Below, in pieces: positions 55,649 to 64,000 of a stretch of 64,000 nt of DNA (position 1 is its first letter; every line of letters begins with the position of its first letter). The notes under the pieces are model-generated. The model ran no database searches, had not been told where the DNA came from, and saw only the letters and a program-made list of their open reading frames with translations. Origin of the DNA: Gammaproteobacteria bacterium (GTDB taxonomy: Bacteria > Pseudomonadota > Gammaproteobacteria > JAUZRS01); assembly GCA_030949385.1 (NCBI GenBank), contig JAUZSP010000008.1, positions 62,001-126,000 of the forward strand, in the 5' to 3' direction. Made by a program: the position numbers and the translations under genes.

Positions 55649-55681
55649 GCTAATGCAAACGTATCCTGTGGTTTTCGGTGT

Positions 55682-56542
55682 TTACTCTAAGGAGATGGAG
55701 ACGGGGGTTTCGATACCGCCACGCTGCACCATTAGATCGATGTTTTTGGCCTTCATTAAACCTCTGAGTACTTTGAGGCCGTTTTTGGGGCTGTTCAGCG
55801 AGACACCGTTGACTCGGGTGATGATGTCTTGCGGCATCAGACCGTATTGTTCCAGTGTGCCGGTGTCTTGTTTGGGTTTGAGTCGATAGCCGATCAGCTT
55901 GCCGCCTCGACGCACCGGTTGGGTACTGACCATTTGTGCGAGTACCCGAGGGTTGGCGACAATCTGGTCGCGCAGCTGTTTAGCTGATTGGGATTCCTGT
56001 AAGATGCGGCTCGCTTGGGCGGGTCTGTTGGGGCGTTGGAACTGAATGTTCGCGCCTTTTTCTGGCAGCTTGAGGGTCTCCAGCCGATTACCGCGTTGTA
56101 AAATAATACGGTCGCTGTAAACCTCTTTCAGCTTGGCGTTGCCAGGCAAAGTGTCGCCAACGGCAAAAACCTGCTCATCGCGACCATTTTGACTGATAAT
56201 GGCCATGGCGAACTCCTGTGGTTCAAAGGCCAACACGCCCTTGAGGGTGATGTTGAGGCGTGTTTCTGGGGCGCTTTGTGGTGCCGCTCGATTATTGCTG
56301 CCGGTTTTTGCCGAGCTGCCAAACAGATTATAAGGGGTGATTTGGCTGGCGGGGTTTGTCTTGGTTTGTGGACGAAGATTGAGATTGCCGCTGGTTTTGT
56401 CACTGCTGAGATGGGTTTCAGCGGTGGGGAAAAATTGCCAGCTCAGCTGAGCTGCATTGACGCCCAATAACACGGTAAAAATCAGTGTGGCCACCAAGGG
56501 TAAACGGTTTAATAAGGCGCTTTGCAGCTGCGCAAGATTCAT
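55682..56542 (-). CDS. gspC: Type II secretion clamp protein GspC
   Basis: A 286-residue protein with one N-terminal membrane helix (about 14-34), the homology region that binds GspD, and a C-terminal PDZ-like domain (LMPQDIITRVNGVSLNSPKNG). It links the inner-membrane platform to the secretin. ATG 56542 is the only reasonable start; a longer frame needs TTG at 56599. First gene of gspC-D-E-F. Confidence 0.9.
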   Translation of the reverse strand: MNLAQLQSALLNRLPLVATLIFTVLLGVNAAQLSWQFFPTAETHLSSDKTSGNLNLRPQTKTNPASQITPYNLFGSSAKTGSNNRAAPQSAPETRLNITLKGVLAFEPQEFAMAIISQNGRDEQVFAVGDTLPGNAKLKEVYSDRIILQRGNRLETLKLPEKGANIQFQRPNRPAQASRILQESQSAKQLRDQIVANPRVLAQMVSTQPVRRGGKLIGYRLKPKQDTGTLEQYGLMPQDIITRVNGVSLNSPKNGLKVLRGLMKAKNIDLMVQRGGIETPVSISLE

Positions 56543-56648
56543 GGGATGGCGACCGTATAAGAATAAGGGAGCAAATTTTTCATGGGGGAATGATAGCAAA
56601 AAACGGCCACATCAGCGGTGATTGTGCTGTTGGCCGTTTTAATGCGCT

Positions 56649-57013
56649 TTACACCATGTCTTTCAGACCTTTGAGCGGAGTCACTTTGACCACTTTACGT
56701 GCCGGTTTGGCTTTGAACATCATCTCTTCACCGTTAAAAGGGTTGATGCCTTTGCGGGCTTTGGTGGCGGGTTTTTTCACCACTTTGATCTTTAACGCCA
56801 GGCATATTGAAATAACCGGCGGCACGCGGGCGCAGATTTTTTTCAATCAGTCCGTTGAGTGAGTCGAATACCGCCTGTACATCTTGGCGTGGCATATTAA
56901 TCTCTTCGGCGATGTGAGCTAAGATCTGGGTTTTGGTGGGGGGGCGTTTTACTGCTGCAGGTGCGGCTTTTTTGGTGGCGCTTTTTTTCGCAACTTTCTT
57001 TTTTTACAGCCAT
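56649..57013 (-). pseudogene. HU/histone-like DNA-binding protein with two frameshifts
   Basis: The reading frame is broken twice. From ATG 57013 (good AGGAGA upstream) the start MAVKK leaves frame at a run of seven A (T7 at 56999-57005); with one A fewer it continues as a Lys/Ala-rich tail followed by the HU-like TKTQILAHIAEEINMPRQDV. A second break lies near 56788-56794, where GVK should pass into KIKVVKKPATKARKGINPF. The corrected product has about 120 residues, resembling HU-family proteins with a basic N-terminal tail that condense DNA. It is either a decayed gene or carries sequencing errors. Confidence 0.75.
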
Positions 57014-57153
57014 GTTGTGCATCTCCTTGACGCTCTTGCTGGGGTTATGGATGAGTTCCATTGGGGGCGAACGATAGCATACATAATGTATTTTGGCAGA
57101 GTGGCGCGTAGGTCTCATTTTGAAATGTTGTTTGGAAAATAAGGTTTTTTTCT

Positions 57154-57834
57154 ATGCTGGTAGAGAGTGGATATTTAGCGGCTTTTTTGGTGGGGTTGCT
57201 GGGTGGTGTGCATTGCGTTGGCATGTGCGGGGGCATTGTGGCGGCCTTGAGTTTTGGTTTGCCAGAACAGACGGGGCGCGCATCGTGGCCGTTGTTGTTG
57301 GGGTATAACCTCGGTCGCATTGCCAGTTACAGCGTGGCTGGGGCGATGATGGGCGGAGTGGGTCTGTTGGCGGTGCAGCTCAGTGATCTGCATCAGGTGC
57401 AATTGGTTTTGCAGTTGCTGGCGGCTTTGATGATGATTGTTTTGGGGCTGTATTTGGCCGGTTGGTGGTTTGGTTTAAATCGTTTGGAGCGCTTGGGGGT
57501 TAAAGTGTGGGCGTTGATGGAGCCGTTGGGGCGGCGGTTTTTGCCAGTCAAGACCCCGCAGCGTGCGTTGCTGCTGGGCAGCATTTGGGGCTGGTTGCCC
57601 TGTGGCATGGTCTACAGCGTGTTGATTTGGGCGTTGGCGACGGGTGAGCCGCTAAAGGGGGCGTTGCTGTTGCTCAGCTTTGGTTTGGGAACCTTGCCTA
57701 ATCTGTTGGCGATGGGGCTGTTTGCTCATCGTCTGCGGCGCTGGGTGCAGAACCCTTGGTCTCGTCGGGCGGCGGGGGGGCTGGTGATGGCGTTTGGTTT
57801 TTTGGGTGTGTGGCGTGCGTTTGCATTTTTTTGA
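57154..57834 (+). CDS. TauE/SafE-type (DsbD-like) six-helix membrane protein
   Basis: A 226-residue membrane protein with six helices and the motifs GGVHCVGMCGG (residues about 16-26) and WGWLPCGMVYSVL. This is the sulfite exporter TauE/SafE or DsbD_2-type family, often found near cbb3 oxidase maturation genes and suspected in copper or thiol handling. Substrate is unknown; the Cys in each motif may form a redox or metal site. Divergent from the HU-like gene. Confidence 0.82.
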   Translation: MLVESGYLAAFLVGLLGGVHCVGMCGGIVAALSFGLPEQTGRASWPLLLGYNLGRIASYSVAGAMMGGVGLLAVQLSDLHQVQLVLQLLAALMMIVLGLYLAGWWFGLNRLERLGVKVWALMEPLGRRFLPVKTPQRALLLGSIWGWLPCGMVYSVLIWALATGEPLKGALLLLSFGLGTLPNLLAMGLFAHRLRRWVQNPWSRRAAGGLVMAFGFLGVWRAFAFF

Positions 57835-57943
57835 GGGCGGTGCTGTGTAAAATACAATTATCCCCAAAAAGCCTACGGTTGCACCGAGATAAAACTCACC
57901 TATACTGCGTCTTTTGTTTTATTGATTTTTAAGGAATTGCATT

Positions 57944-59125
57944 ATGTCCATCACTTCGTTTCGTCCGCCTGTTCGTACCTTAATGGGGCCTGGCCCTTCC
58001 GATGTTCATCCGCGTATTTTGGAAGCGATGAGTCGTCCTACCATCGGCCATCTTGATCCTATGTTTGTGGGCATGATGGATGAGGTTAAATCTCTGCTGC
58101 AATACGCTTTTCAGACCTCGAATGAATTGACCATTCCTGTTTCCGCTCCTGGTTCTGCGGGTATGGAAACCTGTTTTATCAACTTGGTAGAGCCTGGCGA
58201 CAAGGTGATTATCTGCCAGAACGGTGTGTTTGGGATGCGCATGAAAGAGAACGTCGAACGCTGCGGCGGTGAGGCGGTGATGGTGCTGGACGACTGGGGC
58301 ACGGCGATCAGTGCCGATAAATTAGAAGCGGCTTTGAAAGCCAACCCTGATGCGAAAGTGGTGGCCTTTGTTCATGCGGAAACCTCTACCGGTGCCAGCA
58401 GTGATGCCGAAACTCTGTGTCGTCTGGCGCACGAACACGACTGCTTGACCATTGTGGATGCGGTGACTTCTCTGGGCGGCTCACCGTTGAAAGTGGATGA
58501 GTGGGGCATTGATGCGATTTACTCCGGCACGCAAAAGTGCCTCTCTTGCACTCCTGGTCTGTCACCGGTGAGTTTCAGCCCGAAAGCCATTGAGACCATC
58601 AAAGGCCGCAAAACCAAAGTGCAAAGTTGGTTTTTGGATTTGAATTTGGTCATGGGTTATTGGGGTGAAGGGGCGAAACGCGCTTATCATCACACCGCGC
58701 CGATCAATTCTCTTTACGCTTTACATGAGTCTTTGGTGATGTTGCAAGACGAAGGTTTAGAAGCCTCTTGGGCGCGACACGCTAAAATTCACGCTGCGCT
58801 GCGCGACGGTCTGGAAGCGATGGGCATCGGTTTCTTGGTCAACAAAGAAGATCGTTTGCCTCAATTGAATTCGGTTTGGATTCCTGAGGGCATTGATGAA
58901 GCGGCGGTTCGGGCGCGTCTGCTGAACGAATTCAATTTGGAAATCGGTGCCGGTCTGGGTGAGTTTGCGGGTAAAGTGTGGCGCATCGGTTTGATGGGGC
59001 ATTCGGCGCGTGCTGAAAACGTTTTCCTCTGCTTGGGTGCTTTGGAAGCGGTGTTGTCAGCAGCGGGCGCTAAGATTAAAACTGGGGCAGCTTTGGCGGC
59101 AGCGCAAGCGGTTCTCTCTGCTTAA
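57944..59125 (+). CDS. Class V aminotransferase (serine/alanine-glyoxylate type)
   Basis: A 393-residue PLP enzyme of the alanine/serine-glyoxylate aminotransferase group. The N-terminal LMGPGPSDVHPRILEAM is typical. The PLP-binding Lys is in SGTQKCLSC, and VDAVTSLGG holds the Asp that binds the cofactor ring. In autotrophs such enzymes turn glyoxylate from RuBisCO oxygenation into glycine, which suits the prkB gene here; the amino donor cannot be told from sequence. Confidence 0.9.
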   Translation: MSITSFRPPVRTLMGPGPSDVHPRILEAMSRPTIGHLDPMFVGMMDEVKSLLQYAFQTSNELTIPVSAPGSAGMETCFINLVEPGDKVIICQNGVFGMRMKENVERCGGEAVMVLDDWGTAISADKLEAALKANPDAKVVAFVHAETSTGASSDAETLCRLAHEHDCLTIVDAVTSLGGSPLKVDEWGIDAIYSGTQKCLSCTPGLSPVSFSPKAIETIKGRKTKVQSWFLDLNLVMGYWGEGAKRAYHHTAPINSLYALHESLVMLQDEGLEASWARHAKIHAALRDGLEAMGIGFLVNKEDRLPQLNSVWIPEGIDEAAVRARLLNEFNLEIGAGLGEFAGKVWRIGLMGHSARAENVFLCLGALEAVLSAAGAKIKTGAALAAAQAVLSA

Positions 59126-59155
59126 AAAAAACCGGATTTTTCAGCGGTTCTTCAG

Positions 59156-59184
59156 CGCTCTGAGTGTAAACTCAGGGCGTTTTT
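59156..59184 (+). terminator. Terminator after the aminotransferase gene
   Basis: CGCTCTGAGT (59156-59165) pairs with ACTCAGGGCG (59170-59179, one G-T pair), loop GTAA, followed by TTTTT. Confidence 0.85.
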
Positions 59185-59220
59185 GGGTTTTGGCAGGACA
59201 ATTTTGTGAGGGAGCGGGTG

Positions 59221-59610
59221 ATGCAAAAAGCAGATCTGAAGTGGTTTCAAGTGTGGTTGTGGGTGGGCTTTGCACTGATTGCCATGATCATTGGCCTTTC
59301 GCTGACCTCTAAACCGATTCAGATCGGTTTTCATATGGGGGATAAAGTAGCGCACGGTGTGGGTTATGCGGTGGTGATGGGCTGGTTTTTACAGCTTTAC
59401 ACGGGCAAGGGCGTGCGTCTGCTGCTGGCGTTGCTGTTTATTGCCATGGGCGCGTCATTGGAGTTTTTGCAGGGTCTGAACCCAATGCGTTATTTTGATT
59501 GGTGGGATATGTTGGCCAATGCCGTGGGGGTTATTTTGGCTTGGTTGAGTGGTTTTACGGTTTTGGGTCAGTTGCTGCTGCGTTTTGAACGCTGGTGGAT
59601 TAAAACGTGA
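59221..59610 (+). CDS. VanZ-like membrane protein
   Basis: A 129-residue protein with four helices and the VanZ-type pattern: DKVAHGVGYAVVMGW, then GASLEFLQGLNPMRYFDWWDMLANAVGV with the conserved Glu and Asn-Gly area. VanZ proteins are linked to teicoplanin resistance and phage or envelope phenotypes; no precise role is known. ATG 59221 follows GGAG, preferred over GTG 59206. Confidence 0.78.
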   Translation: MQKADLKWFQVWLWVGFALIAMIIGLSLTSKPIQIGFHMGDKVAHGVGYAVVMGWFLQLYTGKGVRLLLALLFIAMGASLEFLQGLNPMRYFDWWDMLANAVGVILAWLSGFTVLGQLLLRFERWWIKT

Positions 59611-59739
59611 GCCGGTTGTAAATAATATCGTTGTTGTTTGTTCTGCTTGTGATCTGCCTTTTTTAGAATTGGACTATTTTTTGCCTTGCTTGTCTTCTCC
59701 TCGGCACTTGATGCGTTAGCCAATTTTAAGGAAGATCGA

Positions 59740-60240
59740 ATGAAAGCTGTGTTTGCAATCTTATTTTTTGTGGTGAGTGTGTTGCAGTCTGCATGGGCTG
59801 ATGATTTTGCTTACGATGAAATAAAATATATTCCCTCGTATGAAAATGACATTGTTTTGTACGAGGGTGCGATTTCGCCCTCCGTCGATGAAGAGGCGGT
59901 TTCATTCAATGGAGAGCCGGGTGTTGTTTCCGCAGTCTTTACCCCAGGTTTTGGTACTCAAAATCAGGTTATGGGTGTGAGCAATCAGTTTTCCAGCGCA
60001 ATAAAAACCGTGTTTTTTAATACAGAATTGGATGGCATGGTGGGAAAAGAGATCAAGCACTGCTGGTATTACAATGGAAAAATGGTCTCAGAAGAGACGT
60101 TTGTCGTAGACAATGAACAGTTTTATGCCATCTCCAGAAAAAATATGTTGCCTGATAATATCGGTGAGTGGCGTGTTGAAGTACGCCAGAAAGACACTTT
60201 ATTAGAAGAAAAAACTTTTACCTACTTGGCTGGAATTTGA
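59740..60240 (+). CDS. Secreted DUF2914-domain protein, copy A
   Basis: A 166-residue protein with a signal peptide (about 1-21, cut near SAWA-D). The C-terminal half fits DUF2914: VVSAVFTPGF, TELDGMVGKEIKHCWYYNGK and GEWRVEVRQKDTLLEEKTF. ATG 59740 has AAGGAAG upstream; a longer frame adds an unlikely extension. It is a close relative of the next gene. Function unknown, probably periplasmic. Confidence 0.82.
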   Translation: MKAVFAILFFVVSVLQSAWADDFAYDEIKYIPSYENDIVLYEGAISPSVDEEAVSFNGEPGVVSAVFTPGFGTQNQVMGVSNQFSSAIKTVFFNTELDGMVGKEIKHCWYYNGKMVSEETFVVDNEQFYAISRKNMLPDNIGEWRVEVRQKDTLLEEKTFTYLAGI

Positions 60241-60367
60241 CTCTGTACGCTGAAGGCTCTCCCAGCTTTTTGTAAATGTATCTTGATTGTTACTCTTAAG
60301 GTTCCCTTCATCTTTTTTGAATAGACTGTGGGCATTGATACTTTAATGACTTTCAGGGATGAGTGCG

Positions 60368-60838
60368 ATGAACAAGAGTGTGCGTGTTTCTATTTTGGCG
60401 TTGGCAATGGGGTTCTCTCAATTTATATGGGCTGATGGTTTTGGTGAAGAAGGAATGAGTAATGTTGATGCCTATGAAGGTAAGTCAGTCGTTGCTCAAA
60501 ATACCACTGAAGAGGTGGGGATTGTTTCAGCCGTCTTTACTCCAGGTGTTGATGCTGATGGTCAAGCAATGGGGGTGAGTGAGCGTTTTTTTTCTTCGGT
60601 AAAAATAGTTTTTTTTGATACTGAATTGGACGGTATGGAAGGTAAAGAGATCAGCCACCGTTGGTTTTATAAGGAAAAATTAATTTTTGAGGCGGGTTTT
60701 GTCGTAGATAAAAGTAAATTTAATGCGGTGTCCAAGAGGCATATGGATTCGAGTAAATTAGGTGAGTGGCGCGTTGAAGTGCGTCAAGCAGAGACGCTGC
60801 TAGAAGAAAAAACCTTTGTTTATTTGGCGGCCATCTGA
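60368..60838 (+). CDS. Secreted DUF2914-domain protein, copy B
   Basis: A 156-residue paralogue of the preceding gene, with signal peptide (about 1-22, FIWA-D). It shares the VSAVFTPG, FFxTELDGMxGKEI, GEWRVEVRQ and LLEEKTFxYLA segments, while the region after the signal peptide differs. The pair arose by tandem duplication. It ends 5 bp before the convergent L,D-transpeptidase stop, with no room for separate terminators. Confidence 0.82.
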   Translation: MNKSVRVSILALAMGFSQFIWADGFGEEGMSNVDAYEGKSVVAQNTTEEVGIVSAVFTPGVDADGQAMGVSERFFSSVKIVFFDTELDGMEGKEISHRWFYKEKLIFEAGFVVDKSKFNAVSKRHMDSSKLGEWRVEVRQAETLLEEKTFVYLAAI

Positions 60839-60843
60839 GGTCT

Positions 60844-61383
60844 TTACGGTAAAATGTCGATGGGGGTGTTCTCCCCCACCATTTTCCAGATCTCTTCTAT
60901 TTCTGCATTTTTTACCGCGATGCAGCCCTCTGTCCAATCTTTGCGTTGAACCAGTTTTGCCGCCCAGCCTTGTTCGTTCGGTTGGCCGTGGATCATAATA
61001 TTACTGCCTGCGGAAACGCCGCGTTGTTTTGCTCTGCGAGTGTCTTCTTCGTTAGGATAGGAGACGTGCAGTGAGAGATGGTAGAGACTCTCTGGGTTGC
61101 GCCAATCCAAAATATAATGCCCCTCTGGGGTGCGATTGTCGCCCTCTTGCTGTTTATGACCTTTGGGATTGCCACCTAAGCCTACGTTGTATTCTTTGAG
61201 TATTTTGCCCTCTTTCATTAAATAGAGTTTACGACTCGCTTTTTTTAAAATAACCCAATCGGCCATAACCTCAGCAGGTGAAAGATCAAGCGTGGCTAAT
61301 GTGTCTGCTTTTGCGGCGAATAAGCGCGAGCTAAAACCGAACACCATGATGACAGACACAATAATCAGTATTGTTTTTAACAC
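60844..61383 (-). CDS. L,D-transpeptidase (YkuD family)
   Basis: A 179-residue secreted enzyme with an N-terminal signal sequence (about 1-23). The YkuD catalytic motif is visible: IMIHGQPN with the His, and TEGCIAVKN with the nucleophilic Cys. Such enzymes cross-link peptidoglycan through meso-diaminopimelate or attach lipoproteins. It starts with GTG only 2 bp after the cca stop, so it is translated from the same mRNA. Confidence 0.88.
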   Translation of the reverse strand: MLKTILIIVSVIMVFGFSSRLFAAKADTLATLDLSPAEVMADWVILKKASRKLYLMKEGKILKEYNVGLGGNPKGHKQQEGDNRTPEGHYILDWRNPESLYHLSLHVSYPNEEDTRRAKQRGVSAGSNIMIHGQPNEQGWAAKLVQRKDWTEGCIAVKNAEIEEIWKMVGENTPIDILP

Positions 61384-61385
61384 CG

Positions 61386-62616
61386 TTAAGTTGGCTCCGT
61401 GCAGAGTTGTTGGCGCAATGCGCTGAGGCGTTTACGCCGTAAGCCATCGGCAATTTGAGCGCCTTTGAGACCGTTGGCAATCAGCTCCTTTACCGAGACG
61501 GTTTTAATAATATCCAGAGCCTGTTGAAAGTAATCGCTTTGTGGGTAGGCTTGTTGCTCAAAGCCGGTTCGGCCTCGGGCATCTGCTTTACATGCGTGTA
61601 AAAAGTCTTGCAAGCGGTCTGGCTTACGCAGTCCATCCAGCGCCATCAGGGTATCGAGCAAGGTGGTTTTTTTTAGCTCAAACGCACGATGGCAGTGGGT
61701 GTGGTAGCGAGCGGTGAGAATAGCCAGATCTTGGTAATCACGAGGCACACGCAGTCGTTGGCAGAGGGCTTGAATCAGCGGCACGCCGCGCTCTTCATGG
61801 CCGTGATGCCGTGGCCACAGATCCTTGGGGGTGTTGCCTTTGCCAAGGTCGTGGCAGAGGGCGGCAAAGCGGCTTTCGCCGGAGGCAGTCAGGAGCGCGG
61901 CTTGTTCGAGCACCAGCAGAGTGTGGATGCCGGTGTCGATTTCGGGGTGGTGTTTTTCCGGTTGTGGCACGCCAAACAGTTGATCCAGTTCGGGCAGCAA
62001 AATCTTTAGTGCCCCGCATTGGCGCAGCACCTCAAAAAAGCGCTGAGGTGCTGGTTCGGTTAGGGCGCGGCTCATCTCTTTCCAGACCCGTTCTGCCACC
62101 AGTGCATCAACTTCACCCTCAGTCACCATCTGCTTCATCAGGGTCAGGGTCTCAGGGGCAATGGTGAAGCCGTAAGTGGCGTAACGAGCCGAAAAACGGG
62201 CAATGCGCAGAATGCGTACCGGATCTTCAGCAAAGGCGGGTGAGACGTGGCGCAAGATGCGCTGTTGCAGGTCAGCCAGACCGCCGTAAGGGTCGATCAA
62301 CTCGCCCTTGTCATCTTCGGCGATGGCGTTGACGGTCAGATCACGGCGCAACAGATCCTCTTCGAGAGCTGACACTGGCGGCGGCGTAACACTGAAAGCC
62401 GTCGTAACCTCGGCCTGTTTTGCGCTCGGTGCGCGCCAAGGCGTACTCTTCATGGGTTTTTGGGTGTAGGAAAACAGGGAAATCTTTGCCGACAGGACGA
62501 AAGCCCTGTTGCTGCATTTCGGCGGGGCTGGAACCCACCACCAGCCAGTCGCGCTCCAGCACCTTGCGGCCTAAAAGACGATCTCGAACTGCGCCACCCA
62601 CCAGATAGATTTTCAT
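61386..62616 (-). CDS. cca: CCA-adding tRNA nucleotidyltransferase, with a frame break
   Basis: Two frames joined by one extra base form an enzyme of 409 residues, close to the 412 of E. coli, that repairs or adds the 3'-CCA of tRNA. The N-terminal frame (62616 on) has [14 protein letters not shown] and RDW; the rest (to 61386) has [15 protein letters not shown] and the HD phosphohydrolase motif ALCHDLGKG. The break lies near 62367, after CYAAASVS, where removing one base restores LEEDLLRR. All tRNAs in the window encode CCA, so loss would be survivable but unusual. Sequencing error is a real possibility. Confidence 0.88.
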
Positions 62617-62654
62617 CCGCTTATGCTACCTCTTTTGCGGTGTTTTGTGGGATT

Positions 62655-64000
62655 TTAAGCGATGCCCAGCTCTTTGATTTTGCGGGTCAAGGTGTTGCGT
62701 CCCCAGCCGAGCAGTTGCGCTGCTTCTTGGCGGTGACCGTGGGTTTTTTTTCAGGGTTGTTTCGATCAGAATGCGCTCAACGATGGGCAGCGTTTGCGAG
62801 AGCAGATCAACACCGCCTTGGTTGAGACTCTTTTCCGCCCACTGTTGCAGTGCGTGTTGCCAATGTTCATGCGTTGTGTCGTTTTCCTGTGGCGCTGTTT
62901 CTTGTTGCAGTTCATTGGGCAGATCTTGTAGGTGAATTTCGTTGCCGGTTGCCATTACGGTGAGCCAGCGGCACATGTTTTCCAGTTGACGTACATTGCC
63001 AGGCCAAGCTTGTTGAGAGAGAAACTGTTCTACTTCGGGCAACGGGATTTTGGCATCCACTTTCAGTTCGAGAGCGGCGCTGTTGAGAAAGTGGTTCAGT
63101 AAGAGTGGAATGTCTTCACGCCGTTCACGCAGGGCAGGGCTATGAATACGGATCACATTTAGGCGGTGAAACAGATCTTCTCGAAAACGCCCTTCTTTGA
63201 CCAAGCTCTCCAAATTTTGATGGGTGGCGGCAACAATGCGCACATCCACCTTGATCGCTTTGTGACCCCCAATCCGATAAAACCGCGCATCGGAGAGTAC
63301 CCGCAGCAGGCGGGTCTGTAATTCGGCGGGCATGTCGCCAATTTCATCCAGAAACAGGGTGCCGCCGTTGGCTTGTTCAAAACGCCCCAAACGCAGTTGC
63401 TGTGCGCCAGTAAACGCGCCTTTTTCGTGGCCAAAGAGTTCTGATTCGAGTAGGTCATGAGGAATGGCGGCCATGTTTAGGGCGATAAAAGGTTGGGTTG
63501 CACGGGGGCTGTGACGGTGCAGAGCGTGAGCGATGAGTTCTTTGCCGCTGCCCGATTCACCGTTAATTAAAACGGTGATGTTGGAGCGTGAGAGACGGCC
63601 AATGGCTCGAAAGACCTCTTGCATGGCGGGAGCAACTCCAATGATGCCGCTGGGATGCACATCCTCTGTTGTTGCTGTTTTGTCGTGGCTCTGGTTGGCT
63701 TTGCATGCGCGTTGAGCGACGGTGACTACTTCGTCAATGTCAAAGGGTTTGGGTAGGTACTCAAATGCACCGCCTTCGTAGGAAGAGACGGCGCTGTCCA
63801 GATCGGAGTGGGCGGTCATGATGATAACGGGGGTGTCGGGTTGCTCTCTTTTCATGTAGTCGAGAAAGCTAAGGCCATCCATGCCGGGCATTCGAATGTC
63901 GCTAATAATGGCCTTAGGGCTGCTGTCGGGCAGTGCTTTTAGAGCTTGGTCGGCACTGATAAAACTGCGTACGTCCATGTCTGCTTGTTGTAGCGCGCGT
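62655..64000 (-). CDS. glnG: Nitrogen regulation response regulator NtrC, 3' part, with a frame break
   Basis: The gene runs out of the window at base 64000, so about its first 50 codons are missing. Visible are the receiver end ([13 protein letters not shown] with the phosphorylated Asp, [30 protein letters not shown]), the AAA+ sigma-54 domain ([26 protein letters not shown]) and, after the break, the helix-turn-helix. The break is at a T8 run (62744-62751); with seven, the C-terminus reads [24 protein letters not shown] and stops at 62655. As read, the frame instead runs to 62626 with an altered DNA-binding domain. The protein activates nitrogen genes with sigma-54. Confidence 0.93.

Overview
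The window looks like chromosomal DNA of a chemolithoautotrophic gammaproteobacterium, of the kind found among free-living or symbiotic sulfur oxidisers. The reasons are the tRNA-tuf-secE-nusG-rplKAJL-rpoBC layout followed directly by the str, S10, spc and alpha ribosomal clusters, a class I phosphoribulokinase (Calvin cycle), an alternative complex III type quinol oxidation operon, NhaD, NtrC and type II secretion genes. No 16S rRNA gene is present, so the genus cannot be named.

Layout. 1-8284: an alternative complex III (Act) operon, entered within its multiheme cytochrome, then split ActB genes (molybdopterin-fold subunit and Fe-S subunit), an NrfD/ActC subunit carrying a C-terminal hemerythrin domain, ActD (DUF3341), monoheme ActE, ActF and a UbiA-like membrane protein. 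8351-15756: housekeeping and metabolic genes (coaD, ferredoxin, ggt, prkB, nhaD, ppk). 15832-29349: a tRNA-Tyr/Gly/Thr-tuf-tRNA-Trp cluster and the secE-nusG-rplKA-rplJL-rpoBC block with recognisable L1 and L10 autoregulatory leaders. 29374-47489: rpsL-rpsG-fusA-tuf2-rpsJ and the S10, spc and alpha clusters, closed by a strong terminator after rplQ. 47544-50913: a zinc-ribbon gene and an AT-rich island holding a DUF262/HNH (GmrSD-like) gene split by a 1317-bp IS4-type element. 50952-56542 (minus strand): gspC-D-E-F of a type II secretion system. 56649-64000: an HU-like gene with two frameshifts, a TauE/SafE-type membrane protein, a class V aminotransferase, a VanZ-like protein, two tandem DUF2914 secreted proteins, an L,D-transpeptidase, cca and the 3' part of glnG/ntrC.

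How it fits together. Act would move electrons from quinol to periplasmic cytochromes, supplying energy for carbon fixation, to which phosphoribulokinase belongs; the class V aminotransferase could serve photorespiratory-type salvage. The most unusual item is the hemerythrin domain fused to the ActC-like membrane subunit: a di-iron O2/NO-binding fold attached to a respiratory complex, with one of the five usual His ligands replaced by Asn. Other points worth checking are strong hairpins placed about 7 nt after the predicted starts of the rpsL and rplC transcripts, a promoter inside the S10 gene order between rpsJ and rplC, the IS insertion whose in silico removal restores one reading frame, and five reading-frame breaks confined to 50-63 kb (transposase, HU-like gene twice, cca, ntrC) while the preceding 47 kb shows none.
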